Of a DNA stretch of 64,000 nt, positions 54,984 through 63,980 are shown in pieces (the stretch's first letter is position 1; the number at the start of each line of letters is the position of its first letter). Below the pieces are notes generated by a model. The model worked only from the letters and a program-made list of their open reading frames with translations. It was not told the DNA's origin and did no database searches. Origin of the DNA: an uncultured Pseudomonadota bacterium (GTDB lineage: Bacteria > Pseudomonadota > Gammaproteobacteria > CAJXQU01); NCBI GenBank assembly GCA_913058255.1, contig CAJXQU010000002.1:62001-126000 (forward strand), written 5' to 3'. The position numbers and the translations under genes are program-made.

Positions 54984-55697
54984 ATGCAAATAAGCTCGTC
55001 TTCACAAGGAAAAGCATCGCACTATTTAGTGACCACGCTTACTCGATCTTCACAAGATAAATCACAAAGCCCCGAAGCTGTCACAAAAGTAAACAAAGCA
55101 ACCGAACTTAGCACTGAAGAAGAACAGCAGCTGAGACAAATGAAGGCGCGTGATCGTGAAGTTCGTGCGCATGAACAAGCTCATAAATCTGCTGCAGGCG
55201 GGCTTGCGAGTGGCGGTGCTACTTTTGAATATCAAACCGGCCCTGATGGTAAGCAGTATGCTATTGCAGGGGAAGTTCAGATTGATACGTCACCTGTTCT
55301 TGGAAATCCTGAAGCTACGGCAAGAAAGGCCGAAAAAATCCAACGTGCGGCCACTGCGCCTATAGAGCCGTCCTCACAAGACCTGCAAGTTGCTGCAGAA
55401 GCTTTTGCTATGAAGCAAGAAGCTGATTCTCAAAAAAGGAAAGAGACCGCCGAGGAAGCTGAAGGAAGTAAGCTGGGAATTTTAAGTTCTAAAGGTAATA
55501 ATCCTACTAGTTCTGATCAGCTTAACCCTGAAAAGCAAAATAGTATGTCTAGTGATGAAGATGCAAAATGTGCGGTATGTGGTGGGCAACACTCAGGAGA
55601 CACGCATACACAAGTGAATGTAGAAAAGATAAATAAGGTTTTTGAGCTGGCTGAAGTCTCCGAGGGCAGGGCATCAATTTTTAGTGTCATTGCATGA
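54984..55697 (+). CDS. SprA-related family protein (putative metalloprotease catalytic domain)
   Basis: About 237 residues. The core (about 55-150) contains REVRAHEQAHKSAAGGLASG, with a HExxH-like HEQAH, and EYQTGPDGKQYAIAGEVQIDTSP and EVQ, matching the SprA-related/putative metalloprotease family (PF12118-type). The rest is charged and low-complexity, with a CAVCGGQHSG motif near the end. No signal peptide is visible. Its role is not established. The ATG at 54984 is preferred; a TTG at 54942 would add 14 residues. Its stop codon lies in a hairpin. Confidence 0.75.
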   Translation: MQISSSSQGKASHYLVTTLTRSSQDKSQSPEAVTKVNKATELSTEEEQQLRQMKARDREVRAHEQAHKSAAGGLASGGATFEYQTGPDGKQYAIAGEVQIDTSPVLGNPEATARKAEKIQRAATAPIEPSSQDLQVAAEAFAMKQEADSQKRKETAEEAEGSKLGILSSKGNNPTSSDQLNPEKQNSMSSDEDAKCAVCGGQHSGDTHTQVNVEKINKVFELAEVSEGRASIFSVIA

Positions 55698-55735
55698 AAA
55701 GACAATGAACGGGTTGTTAGTTGTCTTGCAATGAC
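55686..55735 (+). terminator. Long hairpin over the SprA-related gene stop
   Basis: GTCATTGC (55686-55693) pairs with GCAATGAC (55728-55735), and AAGACAA (55699-55705) with TTGTCTT (55721-55727) inside it. The stop TGA lies in the bulge between the two stems. Confidence 0.5.
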
Positions 55736-55746
55736 GAGACTTAAAC

Positions 55747-55780
55747 GGGACAAACAACAAAGATCAACTGTCCCTTTTTT
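55747..55780 (+). terminator. Intrinsic terminator
   Basis: GGGACA (55747-55752) and TGTCCC (55769-55774) are followed by six T. It ends the SprA-related transcript. Confidence 0.7.
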
Positions 55781-56031
55781 AATGACTAATGGTTAGACAT
55801 TTTTTAAAGCTTTTGAGCTTCTTCTTTATTAGAAACGAACATTTTTGATAGACGATGGTGTATAAATATTCAGCCGAAAAAGTTCGGCTAGCGTTGAGTA
55901 TAAATTAGAAGGTGGATCCGGGGAAGAATATTTTTTGGTTAAAGAACTCCTATACAAAAAGTAATTTACAAGACTCGGAATAACGATTTACGACAATAAT
56001 TATCCGATTGTTTTAAATCTTATTTTAAGGG
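55781..56031. other. Gap before moeA with a short hairpin
   Basis: The only structure seen is AGCCGAA (55872-55878) with TTCGGCT (55883-55889) around a tetraloop. No T-run follows on either strand. It may be a weak element at the 3' end of moeA. Nothing else is recognised. Confidence 0.4.
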
Positions 56032-57297
56032 CTAGATAAGCCCCGAAAAAGGCTGAATATTAACGATGCTCTCGGGCTCAATTCCGCTTGATTTTTTTTC
56101 TAACACAATAAAACAGTTGGCCTCTGACATTGAACGTAAAATACCTGAACCTTGCTGCCCAGCAATAGAAACAACGAGATCGCCATTATCATCAGTTTCC
56201 ATGATGCCACGTTGAAACTCCGTTCGGCCTGGGCGTTTACCTAGTTTGCTAGTACAACGTGCTTTTAATGTTAATGGTTTAGTATGGGTTGCCCCCATCA
56301 TTTTGCGTAAGGCAGGCAAAACGAATTGGTAAAAGGTTACCATCACCGAAACAGGGTTACCTGGAAGTCCAAAAAAAGTGGCATTATCTATTTGACCAAA
56401 CGTTAATGGACGCCCCGGTTTCATGGCGACTTTCCAAAAGTTAACTTGACCAAGTTCTTCTAAAGTTTCTTTGACGTAGTCTGCTTCGCCGACAGAAACA
56501 CCGCCCGAAGAAATAACAACATCGGAAATTTTCGATGCTTGAACAAAGGCTTCTCGTACAGCCTCACGTGTATCTTTGATCACGCCCATATCGATAATAT
56601 CTAGGCCTAACCGTGTCAACATCCCAAATAAGGTATAGCGGTTACTATCGTAAATATCGCCTTCACCTAATGTTTCACCAATCGAACGAAGTTCATCACC
56701 AGTCGAAAAAAATGCAACTCGCAGCTGGCGTTTGATCGGTAGCTCGCCCATGCCTAGTGATGAAATTAAACCTAGATCAGAGGGATCAATAGCACAACCT
56801 GCGGTTAGCACGAGCTGACCTGTTTTCAGATCTTCCCCAGCTTGACGAACATTCTGTCGAGCACTGTGATCTATCCCTATTTTGATTGTTTTATCATCGC
56901 GTTCGATATGCTCTTGCATGATCACAGTATCAGTGCCGGCAGGCATCACTGCACCTGTCATGATCCTCACACATTCGTTTTTCTCAACATGACCCTGCCA
57001 TGGCCTACCTGCGAAAGAAGTTCCTATAAGTATAAAATCATTAATGGAATCGATGGGTAGATCTTGGCTACGTATCGCGTAACCATCCATTGCTGAGTTT
57101 GTATGAGAAGGGACGTCTATTGGAGAGAATATATCCTCGGCTAAGATACGACCTAAAGTCGATCGTATGGCAAGTCTTTCTATACCTTTAATAGGTTCTA
57201 TCTGATCAAGGATCAACTGTTTGGCGAGAGCGCAATCAAGTGAGTTTGGATCATAATCATCCGCACAACTTCGGGCTTGTTTGATTTTATTGTTCAT
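56032..57297 (-). CDS. moeA: Molybdopterin molybdenumtransferase MoeA
   Basis: 421 residues with all the family hallmarks: SAMDGYAI near residue 67 (NSAMDGYA), GTDTVIMQEH, FSTGDEL, GDIYDSNRY, SSGGVSVGEADYVK, MKPGRPLTFG and FGLPGNPVSVMV. It inserts molybdate into the adenylylated pterin. It overlaps the mobAB gene by 11 bp on the same strand, so both belong to one operon for molybdenum cofactor. Confidence 0.96.
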   Translation of the reverse strand: MNNKIKQARSCADDYDPNSLDCALAKQLILDQIEPIKGIERLAIRSTLGRILAEDIFSPIDVPSHTNSAMDGYAIRSQDLPIDSINDFILIGTSFAGRPWQGHVEKNECVRIMTGAVMPAGTDTVIMQEHIERDDKTIKIGIDHSARQNVRQAGEDLKTGQLVLTAGCAIDPSDLGLISSLGMGELPIKRQLRVAFFSTGDELRSIGETLGEGDIYDSNRYTLFGMLTRLGLDIIDMGVIKDTREAVREAFVQASKISDVVISSGGVSVGEADYVKETLEELGQVNFWKVAMKPGRPLTFGQIDNATFFGLPGNPVSVMVTFYQFVLPALRKMMGATHTKPLTLKARCTSKLGKRPGRTEFQRGIMETDDNGDLVVSIAGQQGSGILRSMSEANCFIVLEKKSSGIEPESIVNIQPFSGLI

Positions 57298-58447
57298 AAT
57301 TATTTTTCATGTCGATTTGCGCTAGGATAAATCGGGCAATTTCATCAATATTATTCAGATCTAAAATGGTCATTTGTTGATCTGATGGTGTTAAGCCCGC
57401 TAAAGGTTCATCCGTAGCGACAGCGATAAAATCAGCGTGATCTATTGATAAACGTTCTTTTTTTAAAGAAGGACGAAATACTTCGATTTTAGGGATGTTT
57501 TCTAATTTGAAGCCTTCAACGAGGATTAGATCTAAAGAATCATGATCAAAATGATTAATAAGCTTAGCCAGTGATGGTTTCTCTTCAGACGTAGGTGTTT
57601 CAACAATGTGCGCCCAGCGAAGTTGAGAGCCTACTATCACTTGAGTCGCACCTGCTTTACGCAGTTCATAACTATCTTTGCCGGGGTGATCGATTTCGAA
57701 ACCATGATGAGCATGTTTGACTAGACCTATTCGCAATGATTTTGCTTTAAGTGCTGGGATTAATTTAGTCAACAGAGTCGTTTTACCAGAGCCACTATGT
57801 GCAGCAAACCCTAACAACGGGGTATTGATATTCTTGAGTACCATTTGCATTTCAGCATTTCGTAATTCTTCAGGCGTATTGATATTGATAAAAGTTTCGG
57901 GAACATCTGAGAAATCAACCGTTGTCATCTGTTGCTGTTTATACCACGTGTCTATTTTATGATTTCCGGCATCAAGATACGTTAATAGAGAGGGTAAGGT
58001 TTTGATATTGATCAAGGCAAATACAGGTTGCAAGCGCTGTCCGTCATGCGCGACACAAATATCAGCATTAGTTTGTGAGTACGCTGTCACAAAACGTGAG
58101 ACTAAGTCATCCGTAATAAAAGGCGAATCGCATGGAACAACAAGGATATGTGAGCTAGTAGCAGCCTGTAACCCTGCTGCTATGCCAGCTAAAGGGCCTG
58201 CAAAACCATCTAGACGATCGGTTATGACAGGGAACCCAAGTTGATCAAATTTCTTGAGATTTTGGTTGGCATTAATTAGAATCTCATCTAGGGAGACTTT
58301 AAGATTCTTTAAGATATATTGGATGAGTGCTTTGTCTAGAATTTTGAGGAAAGCTTTGTTTTTCCCACCCATTCTACGAGCAAGCCCTCCAGCGAGAATC
58401 ACGCCGGTAATACTTATAGATTGTTTACACACAGGGCTATACGTCAT
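57287..58447 (-). CDS. mobA: MobA-MobB fusion (molybdenum cofactor guanylyltransferase plus GTP-binding MobB)
   Basis: 386 residues. Residues 12-200 are MobA: GVILAGGLARRMGGKNKA, PCDSPFITDDLV and FININTPEEL, which adds GMP to the cofactor. Residues 210-386 are MobB: Walker A AAHSGSGKTTLL, KHAHHGFEIDHPGKDSYELRKAGA and LILVEGFK. Separate mobA and mobB genes are common; the fusion occurs in some bacteria. It is upstream of moeA in the same transcript. No molybdoenzyme gene is in the window. Confidence 0.94.
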   Translation of the reverse strand: MTYSPVCKQSISITGVILAGGLARRMGGKNKAFLKILDKALIQYILKNLKVSLDEILINANQNLKKFDQLGFPVITDRLDGFAGPLAGIAAGLQAATSSHILVVPCDSPFITDDLVSRFVTAYSQTNADICVAHDGQRLQPVFALINIKTLPSLLTYLDAGNHKIDTWYKQQQMTTVDFSDVPETFININTPEELRNAEMQMVLKNINTPLLGFAAHSGSGKTTLLTKLIPALKAKSLRIGLVKHAHHGFEIDHPGKDSYELRKAGATQVIVGSQLRWAHIVETPTSEEKPSLAKLINHFDHDSLDLILVEGFKLENIPKIEVFRPSLKKERLSIDHADFIAVATDEPLAGLTPSDQQMTILDLNNIDEIARFILAQIDMKNNYEQ

Positions 58448-58568
58448 GTGCTTAAATTCTACCGTTTAATTTTTTTTAAATCTATTCCAAAAGCAGGGAG
58501 TTTCAGTTATAGTTAAAGTAGTTGTAGAACATTTCTGCTGCGGAATATTAACTTGTAGGGATAAAGTA

Positions 58569-59147
58569 ATGATTATAAACAAAATATTTAATTTGAAAAT
58601 GCTACTAATTACAGTGCTTTCGTTTTGTGCTTTGGGCAATGCGAATGCTGAAAGCCAATCGCAAAACTACACAGTTCAACCAGGAGATGTGCTCCATGTT
58701 GCTGTTTGGAAAGAAGAAGACTTAACGCTTGATGTTTTAGTACGTCCAGACGGTCATTTTTCATTTCCGCTTGCTGGTGACATCAATGGTAATGGCAAGA
58801 ATGCTCAACAAATAACAGCAGAGCTTGCGAAAAAGATAAAAAAATATATACCTGACCCCGTTATTACCGTTTCAGTCGTGCAAATTTTAGGAAATAAAAT
58901 ATTTGTTATCGGCAAAGTAAATGATCCAGGTGAGTTCATCATGAGTCATGATATTGATGTTATGCAAGCAATGAGTATGGCTGGTGGAGCATCAACGTTT
59001 GCAGGGTTAAATAAGATTAAAATTCTGCGCAGAAATGAGGCAGGTCAACAAACAGCTATATCCTTTAGATATGCTGATGTTGAAGCGGGTAGAAATCTTG
59101 ATCAAAATATTCTGTTGCAACCAGGTGATGTTGTTGTTGTTCCATAG
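58569..59147 (+). CDS. Wza-like polysaccharide export protein (XrtA system type)
   Basis: 192 residues: a signal peptide (LITVLSFCALGNANA; the Cys is not in a lipobox), a poly_export domain (YTVQPGDVLHVAVWKEEDLT; FSFPLAGDINGNGKNA), and an SLBB-like region (IFVIGKVNDPGEFIM; MQAMSMAGGAS). Length is short compared with Wza and fits the PEP-CTERM-associated exporter form. It would form or plug the polysaccharide channel. It starts the export operon; a barrel gene follows after 37 bp. Confidence 0.88.
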   Translation: MIINKIFNLKMLLITVLSFCALGNANAESQSQNYTVQPGDVLHVAVWKEEDLTLDVLVRPDGHFSFPLAGDINGNGKNAQQITAELAKKIKKYIPDPVITVSVVQILGNKIFVIGKVNDPGEFIMSHDIDVMQAMSMAGGASTFAGLNKIKILRRNEAGQQTAISFRYADVEAGRNLDQNILLQPGDVVVVP

Positions 59148-59184
59148 TCTATATACTTGTTGCAAATTTTTAGGGGATAGAGAG

Positions 59185-60648
59185 ATGAGAGTTAAAATTC
59201 GAGCGCCATTTTCGGTAATGATGCTGGCGGCATCAGTTTCAGTTCAAGCTGGAGAGTATTCGGTAACACCTTTTGCGAGTGCTCGTACTGAGGTCGATAC
59301 TAATAGAAGACTGGTGCAAGACAGTGATACGAACTTTGGAGTAACTGCTAGTGCGGGTGCTTTATTTAGAGCGAGTTCGGATGAGTCTTCTCTATCTATA
59401 ACCCCGAGTGTTAGTTTAAAACAGTTTACTGATGATGGTACCGATATTGATCAAGACACGGAAGATTATTTTCTAGATATGAGAGCTGATCATCGCATCA
59501 ATGATAAGTTCTCAGTTGGCGCATACTTCTCTTATGATAACGTTGGTGTAGTTGACAGCGAACTAGAAGATCTTGGTATTACATTTGGGGGTAACGATAT
59601 AGCATCAACAGGTTTTGAACTGCCTAATGAGAACTTTTCTGTTGAAACAATTAGTGCTGGACCATCCATCACATATGTAATATCAGAAAAAAATAGCCTT
59701 ATTTTTGGAGGCAGTTATACACAAGCTGAGTATGAGAATCAGGATACTCAATTATCCGACTATACAAATTACTCCATCGATGCGTCATGGGTAAGACAGT
59801 TATCATTAACGGATCAATTTATTGTTTCAATATTTACATCTAAAAATGATCCAGACTTGAATTCTTTAGAGCGAGGTAGTGTTAATGCTGGTCGGGCATT
59901 TGCTAATGATGGTATTACCAATGTAAATACTCTAAATGATGAGTTTGATGAAACAGGTATCAACTTGGGTTATGTAAGAGCTTTTAGTGATACATTAACG
60001 GCTAATTTCACCATTGGTGTTAGAAAAACTAAAGGTGAATTCCCCGATCTAACGGATTTTGATATCCGCTTAAGTCAAGTTTCAGCTGCAACTTTGCAGG
60101 GCCAAAGAGGTGGTGCATTAACAACTACAATTAATAGATTAGATCCTATCTTGTCTGACATAGCCTTTTTAAATGCAAACCCAGGTTTTCTCACAAATTC
60201 TAGCCAAGCAAACCATACGTACAAACAAGGCAGCGTTGATAGTACCGGTTTGTTGTTAGACCTTAGTGTAGAGAAAAAATACAATGATCGAACTTTACTG
60301 ACAGCAGGGCTTACTAAAGCAACATACCCAACTGGACGAGGATTGGTTGATAGAGAAGAAGTTTCGTTTGGAGCGAATCATAGCTTCACCGATCGAATTA
60401 TTGGAAAGAGTAAGCTCAGATATTTCAGGACTGACACTGTTTCTGAAGAAACACTTGACCTTAGTAATCAGGCTTCTGATCAAATTCGTCTTGAGGCGGG
60501 AGTAGATTGGCGCATGACGGAGTTTTGGACTCTAGGTGGTGGTTATAGCTATCGAAGTCGTAGCCCTGAACAAGGAGAATCCGCTGATAGCCATGGTTTA
60601 TTCCTAACCGTTGGTTATAACGGCAATAAATACGCGGTTTCAAGATAG
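59185..60648 (+). CDS. Outer-membrane beta-barrel protein of the exopolysaccharide locus
   Basis: 488 residues with a signal peptide (APFSVMMLAASVSVQA) and repeated amphipathic strands to the end (YNGNKYAVSR). It resembles the large barrel proteins that accompany XrtA polysaccharide genes, though I cannot confirm the family. The start at 59185 is set by the signal peptide and a GGGGATAGAGAG upstream. The frame is open a further 50 codons upstream, inside the previous gene, and that part is not signal-like. Confidence 0.75.
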   Translation: MRVKIRAPFSVMMLAASVSVQAGEYSVTPFASARTEVDTNRRLVQDSDTNFGVTASAGALFRASSDESSLSITPSVSLKQFTDDGTDIDQDTEDYFLDMRADHRINDKFSVGAYFSYDNVGVVDSELEDLGITFGGNDIASTGFELPNENFSVETISAGPSITYVISEKNSLIFGGSYTQAEYENQDTQLSDYTNYSIDASWVRQLSLTDQFIVSIFTSKNDPDLNSLERGSVNAGRAFANDGITNVNTLNDEFDETGINLGYVRAFSDTLTANFTIGVRKTKGEFPDLTDFDIRLSQVSAATLQGQRGGALTTTINRLDPILSDIAFLNANPGFLTNSSQANHTYKQGSVDSTGLLLDLSVEKKYNDRTLLTAGLTKATYPTGRGLVDREEVSFGANHSFTDRIIGKSKLRYFRTDTVSEETLDLSNQASDQIRLEAGVDWRMTEFWTLGGGYSYRSRSPEQGESADSHGLFLTVGYNGNKYAVSR

Positions 60649-61080
60649 ACTATCTATTATATTTCAGAATTACTGACTCGATAAAATACATAATACTGTT
60701 TGGAACCAGTAGAAGGCTTCTGGTTCTAAACAAGTAGGTCAAACATTCGCATCATTAAGACACGAAAATAGAAGTCCAGCTGCAACCTAGTCATAATTAA
60801 GCACATCTACTTCAGCAACTACTCGTGAGCAAGAAACTAACAGTCATTAAGGGAAGATAGCCTGCAAATATTAGCTGTTTTATCTTAAGATCTATAAATA
60901 TTGAAAAATATTGAAGCTAGTCACAATAAATTTTCTTGTAATGTTCCTAAACATCGGTAATATTGCTCAATCTATAACTGCATACGCCCCAAATTTGCAG
61001 AAAAAACCCTAGTAAAAACTAACAATTACGTGTTTAATTGTAGTATTTACCTACATTAGTAATTTTGAGTGAGCTAAAGA
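60649..61080. other. 432-bp gap in the exopolysaccharide locus
   Basis: The gap contains a 7-bp hairpin GAACCAG (60703-60709) / CTGGTTC (60720-60726) that could end the upstream transcript, and a direct AATATTGAA repeat near 60897. I see no gene. The promoter of the chain-length gene should lie here; no RpoN-type TGGC-N-TTGC is evident. Confidence 0.5.
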
Positions 61081-62982
61081 ATGACTACAACAATGGAAGA
61101 GCAAGAAAAAAGCATCGGTGATTACCTAAGTATTTTAGGTCGATATAAAGGCCTGATGTTCCTTGTAATGTCGTTAATACTAGTCGCGAGTTTGGCAATA
61201 GCTTTTATGCTTCCTGCTGTTTATAAATCAACTTCAACAATCCTTATTGAGCAACAAGAAGTTCCTCAGGATTTTGTTCGAACACTTGTAACCAGTTTTG
61301 CTGAACAACGTATCCAAGTCATTAGCCAAAAAATTCTTTCTACGAAAAATTTAATTCCACTCATAGAAAAGTACAATCTTTACAGTGAAGAGAGGGAAGT
61401 AAACCCAATCGATACTGTTATTGAAGAAATGAGGGAAAAAATTAGTCTTGAGATGATCAGTGCTGATGTGATTGATCCTCGAAGCGGTCAAGCGCGTTCA
61501 GCCACTATAGCCTTTACACTTTCTTTTGAAGATAATTCCGCGAAACAAGCACAAAGTGTTACGAATGAGTTAACAAATTTATTTCTTGAAGAAAATATAA
61601 AAAATCGGACTGAAACAGCAATTGAAGCGTCAGCTTTCTTAGAAGTTGAGTCACAAAAATTAAGCTCTAATATCAGTAAGCTTGAAGCTAAACTTGCCGT
61701 TTTTAAAGAGAAAAATTCAGATACATTACCTGAGTTAGCTGAGTTAAATGTTCAGATGATGAACCGGACTGAACAAGAAACTCTAGAAGTAAAACGTCAA
61801 ATCTCTGGAATACATGAACGCAAGATTTATCTCACAGCAGAGCTTGCGCAACAGCCGGAAACAATCGACGAGCAACGTTATAATCCTGCATACGATATTC
61901 AGCGTCAGAAATATGAAATGTCATTACAACGTCATCAATTCAAGATGCAACAAGATCAGATGGATCTCCAAAGACGAACGGGAGTAGGGCAGCTACAACC
62001 AGATACTCGACTAGAAGCACTACAGCAAGAATACATTGCATCAGCTTCTAAATATTCAGCGGGTCACCCAGATGTTCAGCGCTTAAAAAGGGAAATTGAT
62101 TCTTTAAGAACAAGTGTTGGTTCAAGTTCTTCAGATACGACTCTGCTAGATAGTCGCATAGCTAATTTAAATCAGACACTTTCATCAGCTAAAGATCGTT
62201 ATTCATCTGACCATCCCGATGTACGTCGTTACGAAAGGGAGCTTAATCAGCTAGAGACACAACGAAATTCAACGGTTATTAAATTTAATAAAACCAGAAA
62301 ATCTGGCAGTTTTCCTGGCTATAACATTACTGAACCGCAATATTTGATTCAGATTAAACCTAATCCTGCACATGTTCAGCTCAAAGCACAATTAGATGCA
62401 GCAGATACTGATCTAACTTCATTAAATGTGAAAATTATTGAGCTAGAAGCCAAGTTTAGTGATTACGAATCTCGAATGATGAGAACACCTCAAGTGGAAC
62501 GTGAATATCGTGAACTAACACGAGACTTTGATACTGCGACTGATAAGTACCGTGAAGTTTCAGCTAAGAAATTGGAGGCTGAACTTGCAGAGTCCTTAGA
62601 ATCTGGTCAAAAAGGAGAGAAATTCACATTAATCGAACCACCTATATTTCCTGAGAAACCATACAAACCAAATAGGTTAGCTATCGCATTTCTTGGCTTC
62701 GTATTTTCTTTAGCCGGAGGATTAGGTGCTGCATCTTTAGCGGAAGCTCTTAATGATACTGTTCGTGGACGGCGAGGTGTGACTGAAATTCTAGGAGAGC
62801 CACCTTTAGCACTTGTTCCATACATAACAACGATACAAGATGTAAGAAAGAAAATACTACAAAGGAGTATGTTTGCTTTTGGTGCAATTGCATCTATTTT
62901 GGTGGTTGCAGTGTTAATACACACTTATTTTATGCCACTTGATGTACTTTGGTATAAAAGTATAAGAAAAGCGGGTATGTAA
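61081..62982 (+). CDS. Wzc-like polysaccharide chain-length determinant (no kinase domain)
   Basis: 633 residues: Wzz domain with a first membrane helix (about 21-45), a long periplasmic coiled-coil region (about 190-480), and a second helix (about 540-562), then a short cytoplasmic part with a third hydrophobic segment near the end (FGAIASILVVAVLIHTYF). The coiled coil contains two related segments, KYSAGHPDVQRLKREIDSL and RYSSDHPDVRRYEREL. The kinase is encoded separately next, as in XrtA/PEP-CTERM loci. It sets polymer length and couples to export. Confidence 0.9.
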   Translation: MTTTMEEQEKSIGDYLSILGRYKGLMFLVMSLILVASLAIAFMLPAVYKSTSTILIEQQEVPQDFVRTLVTSFAEQRIQVISQKILSTKNLIPLIEKYNLYSEEREVNPIDTVIEEMREKISLEMISADVIDPRSGQARSATIAFTLSFEDNSAKQAQSVTNELTNLFLEENIKNRTETAIEASAFLEVESQKLSSNISKLEAKLAVFKEKNSDTLPELAELNVQMMNRTEQETLEVKRQISGIHERKIYLTAELAQQPETIDEQRYNPAYDIQRQKYEMSLQRHQFKMQQDQMDLQRRTGVGQLQPDTRLEALQQEYIASASKYSAGHPDVQRLKREIDSLRTSVGSSSSDTTLLDSRIANLNQTLSSAKDRYSSDHPDVRRYERELNQLETQRNSTVIKFNKTRKSGSFPGYNITEPQYLIQIKPNPAHVQLKAQLDAADTDLTSLNVKIIELEAKFSDYESRMMRTPQVEREYRELTRDFDTATDKYREVSAKKLEAELAESLESGQKGEKFTLIEPPIFPEKPYKPNRLAIAFLGFVFSLAGGLGAASLAEALNDTVRGRRGVTEILGEPPLALVPYITTIQDVRKKILQRSMFAFGAIASILVVAVLIHTYFMPLDVLWYKSIRKAGM

Positions 62983-63046
62983 TTTCATTGATAAGTAGTT
63001 AGACCAACTAGTTTATTGTAAGGGTAATTTAAAGAAGGTAAGTTGA

Positions 63047-63868
63047 ATGGAAAGGATTAAGCAAGCATTAACTCGTGCAAGAGAAGAACAGAACAAACGA
63101 GGCAACTTTACATTAGCGGAGGTTAAAGAACATCCCGCGTCAACAACGACAGACTTAGAGTACGATTATACGCAAACTAAAGTTGTTGAATTGAACTCTA
63201 AAGTTTTACATAAGAACCGGGTTCTTTTTGATAAAGATAATGATCGTGCAAATACAGCTTATAAACTGTTAAGAACCCAAGTTGAGCAGCGAATGCTTGC
63301 TAAGGGGTGGAACACATTAGCTGTTACTAGTCCTAGTCCTGGCCAAGGTAAGTCATTAACGAGTATCAATCTTGCTATAAGTCTAGCTCGTTCAAAACAT
63401 AATAGTGTTTTACTTGTGGATCTTGATTTAAGAAGGCCCTCTATTCATCGATATTTTGGCTATGAACCAGAAAATGGTGTGGCTGATTGCCTGTCAAACG
63501 ATCTACCAGTGAGTGAGATCCTTTTCAACCCTGGTTTAGAAAGGCTTGTTGTCGCTCCAGGTAAGCAATCAGTTTATAACTCCTCCGAAATACTAGCCTC
63601 ACCACGTATGGGAAGTTTTGTTAACGAACTGAAAAACCGATATAAATCTAGGTATATTATTTTCGATTTACCTCCTGTACTCGCGACGGATGATGCGATG
63701 GCTTTTTCTCCGTATGTTGATGCAACATTGCTTGTAATTGAAGATGAAGTAACGACTAATGATCAGTTAAAGCAAACACTACAAATGCTCGAAGGTACTA
63801 ATATCGTCGGTACCGTGCTTAATAAAGCGAAAAGTAACAGTGGCAATTATTACTACTATTATAATTAG
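63047..63868 (+). CDS. BY-type tyrosine kinase of the XrtA exopolysaccharide system
   Basis: 273 residues of CpsD/CapB type. Walker A is in PSPGQGKSLTSINLA, Walker A' in VLLVDLDLRRPS, and Walker B in YIIFDLPPVLAT. The C-terminus ends NYYYYYN, a tyrosine cluster for autophosphorylation. With the preceding Wzc-like protein it should control polymer synthesis. AAGAAGG precedes the ATG. A 112-bp gap leads to the last, partial gene. Confidence 0.92.
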   Translation: MERIKQALTRAREEQNKRGNFTLAEVKEHPASTTTDLEYDYTQTKVVELNSKVLHKNRVLFDKDNDRANTAYKLLRTQVEQRMLAKGWNTLAVTSPSPGQGKSLTSINLAISLARSKHNSVLLVDLDLRRPSIHRYFGYEPENGVADCLSNDLPVSEILFNPGLERLVVAPGKQSVYNSSEILASPRMGSFVNELKNRYKSRYIIFDLPPVLATDDAMAFSPYVDATLLVIEDEVTTNDQLKQTLQMLEGTNIVGTVLNKAKSNSGNYYYYYN

Positions 63869-63980
63869 TTTGTATTTCATATAGAATATGTAGCAGATGT
63901 GACAAATATTCACATTTATGACTGATATACCATTATTAGTCTATTTTTAAATACATAAATTTTGAAAGAAGAAACCTAAT

